Source: Immersiella caudata (lineage: Eukaryota; Ascomycota; Sordariomycetes; Sordariales; Lasiosphaeriaceae). Taken from it: a stretch of 64,000 bases of DNA. Below, in pieces: positions 47,421 through 59,286 of the stretch. Positions within the stretch are counted from its first letter, which is position 1. Each line of letters begins with the position of its first letter. The notes below the pieces were generated by a model. That model saw nothing but the letters and a program-made list of their open reading frames with translations, searched no databases and was not told the DNA's origin. A program made the translations under genes and the position numbers. The DNA lies in the NCBI GenBank assembly GCA_030512335.1, contig JAULSU010000005.1:372001-436000 (forward strand), in the 5' to 3' direction.

Positions 47421-50400
47421 CTAAAACAAACCATCGATCTCTCCCGTCTCAGTGTCAACGTCGACATTGAGATAGCCTGGCGCGGTTGGCAGACCCGGGA
47501 TCGTCTGGATATCCGCGGCCAACGCGTAGAGGTACCCAGCGCCGGCTGCCATGCGGACGTCCCGGATCGGCACCGTGAAGCCGGTAGGGGCACCCTTGAG
47601 ATCGGGGTCGTGGCTGAGGGAGTATTGCGTCTTTGCGATGCAGATTGGCAGGTTGCCGAACCCTTGGCGGGTATATGTGTCAACCTTCTTTTGGGCGAGC
47701 TCACTGAACTCAACGTTGGCTGCGCCATACATGTCACGGGCTATCTTCTCAATGCGCCCCTGAACGCTTCCCTCCAGATCGTAGAGAAGCTTGAAGTCGT
47801 TTGGCTTTTCGGCGGCTGCGATGACACCCTTGGCAAGGTCAATTGCGCCCTTGCCACCTTCGGCCCAGTGGTTGGCGAGGATGGCATCCTCAGCACCAGC
47901 CTTGATGGCCTCCTCACGGACGACATCAATCTCAGCTTGGGTGTCGGTAGAGAACTTGTTGACAGCAACAACAACCGGCACGCCGTAGGCCTTTGCGTTT
48001 GTGACGTGCTTGGCGAGGTTGACGCACCCCTTGCGGAGAACTTCAACGTTTTCCTCCTTGTAGACGGGGTCAAGAGGAGCTCCGGGGGAAATTGGGGGAC
48101 CACCGCCGTGGACCTTGAGCGCACGGATCGTGGCTACCACAACCACAACATCGGGCACCAGACCGGATGTGCGGCACTTGATGTTGAAAAATCGCTCACC
48201 GCCCATGGTGAAGTCGAATCCAGCTTCCGTAATAACGAAACCTGCCTTGGAAGTGTGGTCCTCATCCGGTTCAGTACCAGCCAGCTTCAGGGCCATCTTA
48301 TCGGCCAGAATAGAGCTGTTGCCAATGCTGATGTTGGCAAAGGGGCCGGCGTGAACAAAGACAGGGGTGCCCTCGAGAGACTGCATGAGATTGGGCTTTA
48401 TGGCATCCCTCATCAACGCCGTGAGAGCTCCGCCTGCACCGATATCGTCGCAGGTGACGGGGTCGCCGCTCCTTGAGCTGGCAACGACCATCCTGCCGAG
48501 CCTCTCCCTCATGTCCGCCAAGCTTGTGCTTAGAGCCAGAATCGCCATGCATTCGCTGGCAACCGAGATGTCAAAACCTGTTTGGCGAGTGTGCCCCTTT
48601 TCGGTTGGCGCATTTCCAACGAGAATGCCGCGCAGGTGGCGGTCGTTGACGTCCAGGACGCGCCTCCAGGTGATAGTGTCCGGGTCGATGTCGAGACGGG
48701 CAAACCGGCGAATCTCATCCTCTATCAGAGAATCGGGATCCGTCTTGTCAATGCCCAACCTCTTCAGCCGTCGGAACATGACCGGCGCGAATTCCCTCTT
48801 TCCATTCTTGGCGGGCACAAGTCGCCTGTAAAGGGGCCCGTCCTTCTGGGTGTTCTCGTGGAACATGCGCGTCTCGATCGCGGCCGCTAGGAGGTTGTTG
48901 GCGGCGGTGATGGCGTGAATGTCACCAGTCAGATGAAGGTTGAACTCGTCCATAGGGATGACCTGGCTATAGCCACCGCCAGCAGCACCGCCCTTGATGC
49001 CGAACGTCGGGCCTTGGCTAGGTTGCCGGACATTGGCAAATGTGAGACGGCCAACGTGAGCTCCCAAAGCCTGGGCGAGACCCATGGTGGTGGTTGATTT
49101 ACCCTCACCAAGGGGGGTTGGGGTAATGCCAGTGACGACGACATAACGGCCGTCACGACGGTGCGCCAGACGCTTGATGATGCCCAGATCGACCTTCGCC
49201 TTGTAGGCGCCATACGGCTCCAGTTCGGATGGAGAAATGCCGACCTCCTGGGCAATGCTGGTGACGTGCTTTGGCGCCTGCGCCCTAGAAATCGCAATGT
49301 CTGAGGGGACAGGGTCCAGGAGCTTGACGGGAAGTGGCACTATCCGTCGCTGCTTTTGGGCGTTGAAGGACTGTGTCGTGGCATCGACAACGTTCTGGAG
49401 AAGCATCGCGACGGTCATGGGACCAACGCCACCGGGAACGGGGGTGATAGCGGAAGCCACTTGCGAAGCCGATTCGAAGTCGACATCGCCCACAAGACGC
49501 TGACCCGACTTCTTCGTCGCATCAGGGATGTAGTTCGTCCCGACATCGATGACCACGGTGCCCTTCTTGAGCCATTCGCCCTTGATGAACTCTGGCTGGC
49601 CGATGGCGGCCACAACCACATCGGCGTTTTGGAGGTGGTCTTGCAGGCCTTTTGTCTTGGAGTGGCACACGGTCACGGTAGCGTTGGCATTCTTGAGTAA
49701 ATAGCTCACAGGGCTGCCAACGATATCGCTTCGTCCGATCACTACGGCGTTCTTACCCTCGAGGTCGACGCCTGCTTCCTCGAGGAGGACCATGACACCC
49801 TTGGGGGTGCAGGGGGTGAAATAGGGGTGGCCGCCCCTCTTGGCAAGCTCGCCAATGTTGGTGGTTCCGAAGCCGTCGACATCCTTCTCGCTAGCGACAG
49901 CCGAGGTGACGGCGTATTCAGAGACCCCCTTGGGCAGTGGCAGCTGGACCAGGATGCCGTGCACTGAGGGGTCGTTGTTGAGGCTTTGCACGCGGGCCAC
50001 GAGCTCGGCTTCGGTTGCCGACTCGTCGAACCTTATCAACTCGCAGTCAATGCCGCACTGTCGCCATGTTAGATCTACACGTCACGCTTGAGCGCAACGG
50101 AGCTTACCTCCTCGGCAGCCTTCAGCTTCATGCGAACATAGGTAGCTACGGCCGACCCGTTAGAACTGGCAGTGTCGTGTGCCCCGCGATGCGCGGGCTA
50201 GTGGCGACAGCGGGGTAGCTACTTACAAGAATCCGAACGGTCGCCCACTGCGTTGCCAATTGTCAGCCGTGCTCTCCAGCTTGTGCCGCAGACCTGTGCC
50301 GCATCGGACGGTACGAACCTTGGATAATCTTCAACGACGGCGTGAACCGCGGGTTGGTCTGCTTGACCTCTGCGATCTCGGTCCGCAATCTCTCGCGGAT

Positions 50401-50442
50401 TTTCTTCGCAATCGCGGTGCCGTCAATCTTGGTGGCCACCAT
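47421..50442 (-). CDS. ADE3: C1-tetrahydrofolate synthase (trifunctional)
   Basis: Four exons on the minus strand, 50319-50442, 50227-50247, 50108-50145 and 47421-50057, encode 939 residues from the first well-placed ATG. The protein interconverts one-carbon folates: an N-terminal methylene-THF dehydrogenase/cyclohydrolase (about 1-310; VGDRSDSSTYVRMKLKAAEE, GGVGPMTVAMLL near 293) and a C-terminal formate-THF ligase (about 330-939) with the ATP-binding TPTPLGEGKSTTTMG near 375. The second exon is a 21-nt microexon that supplies the conserved VGDRSDS. The introns are 71, 81 and 50 nt. The frame stays open for 158 codons upstream of this ATG, with an ATG at 50820 and Arg-rich sequence; a longer mitochondrial form is possible (see findings). 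Confidence 0.94.
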
Positions 50443-51981
50443 TGTAGTTCTGGGGTTGGCCGAGCCAGAGAAAAATCTGGTCGAACGAGTTGCTGGGTGG
50501 CGGTGACGGCCGGAAGAATCTACATATGGTGTTGGGCGGAAATCGGTGTACCTGCAGAGAGGACTCGCCGCAAAGCGGTGGGTCGCCCGCGGGGCAGCCG
50601 AGAGCACACCACCGGTCGAGGAAACCCGCCGAGGTTCGGGTACTTGCTTATGCTCGCTCCACGCTGCTTTGTCTGCTTGCTCGCAAAGCTCATGTGCAAC
50701 CAAGGGTGTCCTGCCCTCAGCCAGGGCCCTCTGCGCGCTCCGGGCTTGCGCTCCAGACTGTTGTCTCGCAGCTGGACACGCAGCTGGGCTCGCCCGCGAG
50801 ACCAAACGGGCAAGTGTCATGGCTGTTGGATTTCGTCCTGCTGTGTAATTGTTACAGACGTAGTGGGACTCTGCGCTGGCGGCTACCAAGTGCGCCCACG
50901 CGAGCAGAGCTTTCAATACCCGTCAATTGCCTTGGCACACACTGGAACGATCAAGATTTTCGATCTTGGACACCCTCGGACAGAAGGGAGCACAAGAGCG
51001 AAACGCAGAGCTGAGCGCAGCTCTATCCTGGAGCTCTCGTGTCGCGGTTCAAGGCCGAAAGCGAAGCGAAACTGTGCTGCGCGCAAACGATTCTGGGGGA
51101 AGCGAAGAGGCGCCAAGGCGGATGCTCAAGGTCATGACAGGGTCGATGAGTCTTGCTGAGTCTTATGGATCCTTCGAGGGCTCATCGCGATGTTGTTTCG
51201 AGCAGGATGGAGGATGCTTTTGACTCATAACCCGTGGCAAGAGGAAGTCAAGGGCACGGTCTTGGTCATTAGCAATAAAAACTCGGTGTCGCATCCCGTG
51301 AACACAATCCCGCGCTGCTTTTGAAACTGTGGCTTCAGTTGACGGCACGAGGGCCGGCAGTTGAAGAAAGTCCTATTTGGGCTCATTTATGCTGCAAAGT
51401 TGGCGAAGCTGAAGCAAAACACGCTACAGACTATCCTATGCTTTAGGACAGAGGTAGGTTGACAGGAAAAGGTTCAAAGAGCTTTGAAAGGGGGTTGCGA
51501 GCAAGAAGAGTGTTGATGCCCCACTACGCAGATCAATAGCGAAGAGGTGTAGATGGTTACCGAAGAGTGGGCGGAATAGCTGTGCTGATATTGACAGGTC
51601 CTCGGGCCATCAACAAGCACGTGTGTTTCGAGATTAGAAGCCAATGGGCAATTCCTCAGGATTTGGGATGTCTTTCAATACGCCCAGACGTGATTCAGAA
51701 GGCCTCTTCTGATCGGTGAGCAGGCGTGGTACTGTCGATAACGTTTCTGGATTGGGATAACAATGTCTTGGCACTCCGATAAGGCGGGGCAGAGGATTCG
51801 CCCCGCGATGACTCTTTGGTTGGCTGCAGCCAGAAGGCGGGAGCGTCACGCACAACCGCCAAAAAAATACTGCCACAGAAATCCATCGTCGACGTCGTCA
51901 AAAGCCCCCAGACCCCCACCACGCTCGCAAACAAGCGCCCTGGAGATTATACGGAGGCCTTGAGACATACCGCATCCGAAA
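50443..51981. other. Divergent region between C1-THF synthase and eIF3i
   Basis: About 1.5 kb. The first 0.38 kb may encode an N-terminal extension of the C1-THF synthase on the minus strand. The rest has no supported gene and presumably holds both promoters. Confidence 0.55.
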
Positions 51982-53130
51982 ATGAGGCCGATTCTTCTTT
52001 CTGGGCACGAGAGAGCCCTCACCCAGGTTAAGTGAGTCTCCAACCGCGGTCTTTGACGAAAAGCGCATCCCCGCCAACCGAATCCGTCCAGACACTGACC
52101 AGCGGTTTTGCTGCATTGCAGATACAACCGCGATGGCGACTTGATTTTCTCGACCGCAAAGGACCAGCAGATTTGCGGGTGGTTTGCACACAACGGTGAA
52201 CGATTGGGAACCTACCACGGCCACCAGGGTGCCATTTGGACCGTCGATGTCGACCCCACCTCCACCATCCTCGCATCCGGTTCCGCCGACAACACAATCC
52301 GCCTGTGGGATGTCAAGACTGGAAAGTGCCTCAAGACATGGGATTTCCCGACCGCCGTCAAGCGCGTTGAGTTCAACGAGGATGGCACCAAGCTGCTGGG
52401 CGTGACCGAAAAGCGCATGGGACACTTGGGCACCATCGTTGTACTCGACATCGACGTGGACGTGGAGGCCGAACAGAGCGACGAGAAGTCCCTGACCATC
52501 GTTTGCGATGAGAGCAAGGCCACCGTAGCTGGGTGGAGCTACCTCAGCAAATATATCATAGCTGGCCACGAGGACGGTTCCATCTCCCAGTATGACGCCA
52601 AGACCGGCGACCTTCTCTACAACTTCCCCATCCACGAGCTCAACCAGCCCGTGGTTGACCTCCAGTGGTCCCAAGACCGCACATACTTTATCACCGCATC
52701 CAAGGACAAGACCTCCAAGGTTTGTATCCCAACAACTCTTGTCTGCGCATGCTAACCCCCACAGCTCATCGCCGCCAATGATCTCAATGTCCTCAAGACC
52801 TACGTCGCCGACACCCCTCTCAACAGCGCCGCCATGACCTACAAGAAGGACTTTGTCATTCTCGGTGGTGGTCAAGCAGCTATGGATGTCACAACGACCT
52901 CGGCAAGGCAAGGAAAGTTCGAAGCCCGTTTCTACCACAAGATCTTTGAGGAGGAGATCGGCCGTGTCCGCGGTCATTTCGGTCCCCTCAACACAGTCGC
53001 CACCGACCCAACCGGCAAGGGGTACTGCAGCGGCGGAGAGGACGGATACGTACGCGTTCACCAGTTTGATAAGGGCTATTTCGATTTCATGTACGAGGTC
53101 GAGCGGGAGCGTGCGAATAGGGTAGCTTGA
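51982..53130 (+). CDS. TIF34: Eukaryotic translation initiation factor 3 subunit I
   Basis: Three exons, 51982-52031, 52122-52719 and 52765-53130, with 90- and 45-nt introns, encode 337 residues. eIF3i is a WD40-propeller subunit of the eIF3 complex that binds the eIF3b C-terminus and helps scanning on the 40S subunit. The start [27 protein letters not shown] is typical of the family. Repeats with WD or equivalent ends are visible ([12 protein letters not shown] ... [40 protein letters not shown]), and the C-terminal [33 protein letters not shown] is strongly conserved. The length agrees with fungal members. Splice phases close exactly. Confidence 0.95.
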
Positions 53131-53791
53131 GTGTTGACGGCAGCGCTGCGACGCGGGTTGGGCTTTGGTGGCATTTCGCATGGCGTTTAGGGATCAAATC
53201 TTAGGGCGGTGAAGGTTTTCCAACATGCGTCAAGCTGACTTGGAGAGGCGTTATTTGCAATGAAAAGGCCTTAATCACATCAGAAATGCCGTTGGGGTAG
53301 TGCGCCTAGGCATAGGCAGTGTCGGCAGTACTCTTACCAGCCAGGCAGCTGAAGCCTTGGGTGTGAAGCGGACCGCAGGCTCAAGGGCGATCTTCTTTAA
53401 GATCAGCTCCTTTTCCTCCTCGTCAGGTCGAGGAATCGGAGATAGGACAGGCGATACTATGCTCAGGAACAGGACTTCACATTAGGAGTGACCTGAGATG
53501 GAGATGTATTGTACAACATGAAGCTTGTAAGTCCTCGAGATTGTGAGAGCTATATGGAGACCTGACAATCTGAAGTCTACCTACTTAAGTGCTATCTTGA
53601 TTTTGACAAGAATGGGAACACAAGACCAAACCACCCGCAACGCCTGTACTCTCTAATCCCGACGTGACAAAATCAAGACCACACCACCCATTCCCCCGTT
53701 TTCGGCAACAAGCACCCTCCATGAACTTCACGCTATATTCGCCATACTCCGACCCTTACACACCCGTCTTTGAACCGACATGACACACCGT
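53131..53791. other. Convergent intergenic region
   Basis: About 0.66 kb between the 3' ends of the eIF3i gene (plus) and the ISWI gene (minus). No supported gene. Confidence 0.6.
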
Positions 53792-56700
53792 TTACTTCTT
53801 CTTGCCCTTCCCCTTGGTCTTTGAGCCAGCGTTGGAGTTTGTAGACACCACACTCGAAGCTCTTGATGGGGATGTAGAGTTGGCCTTGCTAGCGTTGGCC
53901 GACTTTACACTGTCAAGCGCCTTGTTCTGTATCGGATATTAGCGATGGAAAAGCAGGACGAAAGCCGGCGAAACGTACCTTAACACCATTGGCCTTGGAC
54001 TTCTTCTTAGCGGGCGCCATCCCCAGGATGCTATCCTCATCATTCTCGTCGTCATCAGGCTCACGCTTCAGCTTTCCATTGACGCCGTTTGACTTGGTTG
54101 TGGTGTTAACATCCTCAAACTCTTTCACAATAGTAGTGAGCAGGGTGTTGCAACGACGGCTGATCTCAGTCGGCGTGCGGCTCAAAAAGAACCAGTCGAA
54201 CCGGAAGAGCGGGCTCTCACGGATCTCGTCACGGATCTTTTCATAGATGCCTTCGGAATCAACACCGTACTTGTCCAGTAGAACGAGGAGGAATCTGTCC
54301 TCTTCCTCGGTGTAGACCTTCTTGTTCGTTGTCGAGACTGAGTAGTTAATCTTCAGTTGCTGGAGCGGAACGCGGTACTGGCTCATCTTCTTGCGCAGCA
54401 TCTTCCGTTGATGCTCGATCTTATTCCTGCGCTCCTCGCCATCCTCGATGACCTTGATATACTTGTTGTAATCGGCGATCTCGGTGTATCGTTGCCAGAA
54501 GACTTTGGCGTAGGCCTTGATCTCCGCGGCGGTCTTGTTGTCGCATTCCAGAGCAATGCCCTCATAGTCAGTCCGACCATATCGACCAGAGCCGTTGATA
54601 AACTGCTGGAAGTCTCTGCGGTTCCACTCGCTGAAGCCCTGCTGAGCGAGTTTCTCTTTCTCTGCCCGCTCCTCCTCGGTCAGGTCGGTGGCATTGTCGA
54701 TCTCCTGTTGGTCGAGAGCCCTCTCGGCTTCACGTTCCGACAAGTTCTCGTCATCACCATCCGGTAGCGGAACTTTGTAGCCGATCTCCTTGCGGTAGAA
54801 GGCAGTTTCTCGGTCCTGAAGATCCCTCAGTCTTGGTGGATAGAATTGGTAGTCGTGTACCGGAATCTGCTTCGGAGCTCGGGGAGCCTTGGGCTTCGTG
54901 TCAGCAGTCCGTCCACCGGTATGGAGTGCTTGCTTGTAGTATTTGTCGATCGAGTAGATTTGCTCCTTCCGTTCACGCTTCGCGGGGTTGATCCATGTCA
55001 TGCCGATATCCTTCTTGCGAGCCGCGAAGTCCTCTCCATTCCACTCATACGCCGATTCCGACGTGAACTTCTGGAGATCGTCAAGTCCTAGTTTTTCGTA
55101 CTTGGCATTCAGCTCCTTTGTCCGGTTTTCACCCGCTGAGAGAATCGCATCGATGTCGGCATCATCGAGGTTCGCCCCCTTCTCTGCGAGGCTGCCAAAT
55201 GCTCCCTTCGACTGGAAGACCTTCTCGGCGCCGTGTTGGATCATAGAAAGCAGCTCATCTTTGTTCGCGGCGGCCTTTGCAGCAACCTGGGCACGGCCTT
55301 GTTGGATGACCAACTGGTCGAGACGCAGTTTCTGGGCGGCTCTCTCCAACACCTTCTCCTCAATCGCGTTGTCTGTGACAAATCGGTACACCACAACCTG
55401 TTTCGTCTGACCTATACGGTGGGCACGATCCATAGCCTGCAAATCGGCTTGGGGGTTCCAATCGCTGTCATACAGGACAACGATGTCGGCACTTGTCAGA
55501 TTAATACCCAGACCACCGGCTCTTGTGGTCAGCAAGAAGATGAACTTTTCCGACCCTGGCTTGTTGTACTCATCGATAGCAGCAATTCGGTCCTCGTGGG
55601 CGGTGCCACCATCGATACGACAGTACTTGTACTGGCGAAAAACGCAGTAATCCTCCAGAATGTCCAAAAGACGACTCATTTGGGAGAAGATGAGGACACG
55701 ACTTCCTTGGGCCTGCAGCCTCTTCAGGAGCCTGTCGAGCACCAGCATCTTTCCGGAATTGTACACCAAATGCTCGTCTGTGGTATAAGGGGGACCGGGC
55801 TCGGCGCCCTCAAAAAGATAAGGGTGGTTGCAGCACTTCCGGAGCTGCATGACAATGTTCAACAAACGGGTCTTGGACTCCCGCTTGCCACCAGCTCCGT
55901 TGACCGCGTCAATATCCTTCTCAAGAATCTTTTGATACCACTTGACTTGCATGTCGGCCATTCCGATATAAAGATTGACCTCCTTCTTGGGCAGGAGACT
56001 CTTTTCCACATCCGCCTTGACACGACGGAGGAGGAAAGGCCGGAGGACACGGTGCAGTTGCTGAACTACTGTGTCTTGATCCCTGTCCTGGCCGGAGAAC
56101 CACTGGTCAAAAGCCTCCGAATCGCCGAAGACATCTGGCAACAGAAAGTTCAGCAGGGCCCAGAGTTCGTGGAGGTTGTTTTGCAGTGGCGTGCCAGTAA
56201 TCAGAAGTCGGTTTCTGGAGTTGAACATTCGGATAACTTGCGCAAGAGACGACTCCTCGTTCTTGATGCGGTGGGCTTCATCAATAATAATATACTCCCA
56301 AGCGAACTTGCGCAAATGTGCCTTTTCTCGAAGGATCATCTCGTAACTGGTGATGCAGACGTCGAAGCTCTCATCCACAAGGCGATCGTTGATCAGCTGG
56401 TGCCGCTCTTCTTTGGCGCCCTGCAGAACCAGCACATTGACCTCTGGTGTCCACCTGGTAAATTCCCTGTTCCAATTGTCCAGTGTAGACTTGGGCACCA
56501 CCACAAGGTGGGGGCCGGTGATACCCATGATGTGGCGCAAATAACCCAGGAAGGAGATGGTCTGGAGAGTCTTGCCGAGACCCATCTCATCGGCCAGAAT
56601 ACCCGAAATACCATTCTCGTGCAGCGATATCAACCAGTTCAATCCTGCCACTTGGTAATCTCTCATGGTGCCCTGGATAAATGACGGCGACTCGCGGAAG

Positions 56701-57375
56701 ACGGTTTCGGCTGATCCTCCATGTTTCTCGTCCTTTAGAAGCTCAGCGTCTTCCTCGGCTTCGGTCCGGCGACGTCTTTCGTTAGTAGCACCACCTTGGC
56801 GACCGGCGGCCTTCTTCGCTGTCTTCGCGGCTTCCTCATTCTGGCGATCGATTTCTCGCATCACATCGCGGATCTTCGGGTCGGGGTTGGTTTCGATGAA
56901 GTGGCGGAACAGATCTGTCAGCCCCAGTAGGTAGCGGAATCGGCGAATCGTATCATCTTCCTGTTACCCATCAGCATCAACTCGCGCGAACATACCAATC
57001 GGTTGAGTGTCTCGCACCTTTGATTCGCCTAACCTGTCGTGCTTCTTCCCAAATATGCTCCGTCGCAGCTGGTTTGCTTCTGTACGTCGCTTGCGGCCAT
57101 CGGGGGGAATATCGCCCGCAACACTGCTCGCGGTGGTATTGGGATTCGTGTCCGAGTCGGTGTAGTCGGGCGTCTCATCAACGTCCTGAGCCAATGTCAG
57201 CATCATCGAGCAAAAGGGGACCGGCTTGTGGCTGCGCGGTGGGGGTCTCGTCCGCAAAAAAAGAAAAGGAAAGGCTTCAACGTACCATGTCATCGCCGTG
57301 GCGAGGTGCCGGCTCAGGCGCGTCAGCCATTGACACGTCGGTGTCGTTGCCGTTGAGGCGCGAACGGGGTGCCAT
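53792..57375 (-). CDS. ISW1: ISWI-type chromatin-remodelling ATPase
   Basis: Four exons on the minus strand, 57286-57375, 57018-57185, 53979-56960 and 53792-53926, encode 1124 residues. ISWI ATPases slide and space nucleosomes. The SNF2 ATPase starts near 180 ([15 protein letters not shown]) with Walker A DEMGLGKT at 210-217 and the DEAH box in [11 protein letters not shown] near 305. The helicase C lobe has [13 protein letters not shown] and the AHRIGQ motif. HAND, SANT ([17 protein letters not shown]) and SLIDE parts follow, between about 740 and 1065. The last exon adds a Ser/Lys-rich tail ending in KGKGKKK. Introns are 100, 57 and 52 nt, each in phase 0. The presence of HAND-SANT-SLIDE separates it from CHD and SNF2 proteins; ISW1 versus ISW2 type cannot be settled here. 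Confidence 0.95.
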
Positions 57376-58560
57376 GGCGGGTTGAGATCCTCTCGCACAC
57401 GGCGATTTGCTTGAGGCTCAAAGCCACTTAAACGCGACTTAGACGCGCTCACTCACGAGTTATCTCGCCGAATGCAAGCGCAAAGAGGTCCTTGGATGGG
57501 TTTGTGCGGTTTGCTGATGACCGCGGGCTGCGTGGCTGGTGGCACGGCAAAATGGAGGCAGGACGTTGGGAGAATGTTGTTGTCGAAGGGTAGGGATGGT
57601 TTGCGGTGGGAATTTCTCAAAGTCGAGGTGCTACAACCGCGTCAAGGCTAGCCTCAGCCAATCAGGTTGAAGTGAAGACAGCGGAGGGGCCAGCCCGGTG
57701 CCGTCAGGCCCCACCAAGAGGCGCTACAAAATAGACTTACCACTCCTCAACTGTTAGCTGTGGTGAGAGCCCTCGAGTGGAAAGAAGGAGTGGATTTCGA
57801 CCTGGATATGCCAGCGTTGCAAGAACCGGTGCAAGATCTTGTATTATCTGGTATCTTTACCATTCAGCACCTTCGTTATTGCTCAATTAACTATTGCATC
57901 GAACAACCTTTGAGAACGCCTCAAGTGTTGCCCAAGGCTCCCAGCTGTACTTTTGCGGAGCGACGCACGGCTCAGTCTGCGGTCTGACGGATGGGCCTGA
58001 GGGTGCAACCCCCACCAGAGGCTGCTAACTATTTTGCAGGGGTGCAACAATGACGGAGGAGCCACAATCCAGTCACCCACGCCCCGTGATTCTGAACAAC
58101 TCAGAATGACAAACGGCCAACCTAACACGCAACTCCCAATCCGCGCCATCGCCACGCTCCCAATATCTGCCCGACGCGATACCTGACATCTCCTCATATT
58201 CTCCTTCTCGTGCTCCGGATCCACGACTTTCGACCAGCCAAGACCCGGCAAGCAGCAACAAACACAAGCGAGCTCCAGCGACTGGCGACCAGCGACCAGC
58301 GACCAGCGACCAGCGACCCGCTCCGCTGCACCATCGTCAAAGCTTTCGGCCGGCTCCACACTGTGACTGTTGCTCTGGCAAAACCCCTCACAAACATCCC
58401 TTCGCTTCCATCGCCGCCTCGATATCTACCTGTTCCAAACGCTTCGACATCGACGGGTTCGACTTTCTGTTTGTCAAGTCGCGATTGAGACGCCCCAACA
58501 AACACCGCGCCGACACAAGAACCAACCCGGCTTCGAACGGTCACAATATAGGCCTTTAAA
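57376..58560. other. Divergent promoter region of ISWI and the HAPSTR1-like gene
   Basis: About 1.2 kb with no supported gene. A frame at 57760-57987 starts with GTG and is not conserved. A heptamer tandem repeat lies at 58278-58319, inside the probable leader of the downstream gene. Confidence 0.6.
58278..58319. repeat. Tandem heptamer repeat GCGACCA
   Basis: Four perfect GCGACCA units (58285-58312) flanked by one imperfect unit on each side. It sits about 240-280 bp upstream of the ATG of the next gene. Confidence 0.85.
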
Positions 58561-59286
58561 ATGAGCGGCGAACCGGAGTTGTTGGACGCCTTCAAGGCGG
58601 CGGCGCTGTCCGTAACCAAGCTTTACAAGATCTCAGCTTCGGCCCAGGAGAAGTCGCGCATCGACGGTTATCACGACTGCCTTGGGGACCTACTCGCTTT
58701 CTTGGACAAGGAAGGGTTGGGCGTTGCGGATGGCGAAGCATCCAGGATTCGAAGATGGGTGTCAGAGAGGATTGAAGGGCGAGACTCGGTATCACAGACG
58801 CTGGAGAGTGACGAAGAAACGGAGAAACCGGAGGTGGCATCATCACAAGCACATCGTCCCAGCAGCGCACCAACACCTTCCGTTGGCCGGAACGAAGTTC
58901 AGATGAAAGACCCAGCACCACATCCTGTGGCCCCCGCATCAACCGCCATCACGACGATGGGGGACACAGAAATCGCCGTCCCTACCCAGGATAACTTCAC
59001 CTTTCAGTCATCGGTGCCCTATCCCCAGGACGCTTACATGAGCCTGGCAAACTTAGATCTCTCGGATTCACAGACACACACCCCCAACACCAACCGAACA
59101 ACAACGAATGTGGGTGCGCCACGAACAACAAGAGGCCGGCCGGCGCGGACCGGGCCCCGGACGACAATCGGTCGGACCGTAGGGCAGAAGCGTAAGGTCA
59201 ACCTCGCCGAGATATTCGACCTCGGGAGCCTGGGGAACGGGAAAGATGTATTTGGCAGCGGAAATAAACGCAGCCGGCTTACCTGA
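58561..59286 (+). CDS. HAPSTR1/TAPR1-like (C16orf72 family) protein
   Basis: Intronless gene for 241 residues. The N-terminal segment at about 5-70 (ELLDAFKAAALSVTKLYKIS ... DGYHDCLGDLLAFLDKEG ... RIRRWVSERI) matches the helical core of the HAPSTR1/TAPR1 family, whose human member partners the HUWE1 ubiquitin ligase in stress responses. The middle is disordered. The C-terminal part has a basic patch (RGRPARTGPRTTIGRTVGQKRK) and the short conserved block VNLAEIFDLGSLGNGKDVFG, followed by basic GNKRSRL, which may serve nuclear localisation. The ATG has a good context (AAAATGAGC). Function in fungi is inferred only. Confidence in the family is moderate to good. Confidence 0.7.
   Translation: MSGEPELLDAFKAAALSVTKLYKISASAQEKSRIDGYHDCLGDLLAFLDKEGLGVADGEASRIRRWVSERIEGRDSVSQTLESDEETEKPEVASSQAHRPSSAPTPSVGRNEVQMKDPAPHPVAPASTAITTMGDTEIAVPTQDNFTFQSSVPYPQDAYMSLANLDLSDSQTHTPNTNRTTTNVGAPRTTRGRPARTGPRTTIGRTVGQKRKVNLAEIFDLGSLGNGKDVFGSGNKRSRLT

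Noticed and set aside
47610..48476. 288-codon plus-strand open frame
   Set aside because: Antisense shadow of the formate-THF ligase domain; no family features and a non-ATG start.
55233..56684. 483-codon plus-strand open frame
   Set aside because: It lies antisense to the ISWI ATPase core. Long antisense frames are common opposite GC-rich conserved genes, and the translation matches no family.
57760..57987. 75-codon plus-strand frame in the ISWI/HAPSTR1-like promoter region
   Set aside because: GTG start, short, and no recognised conservation.
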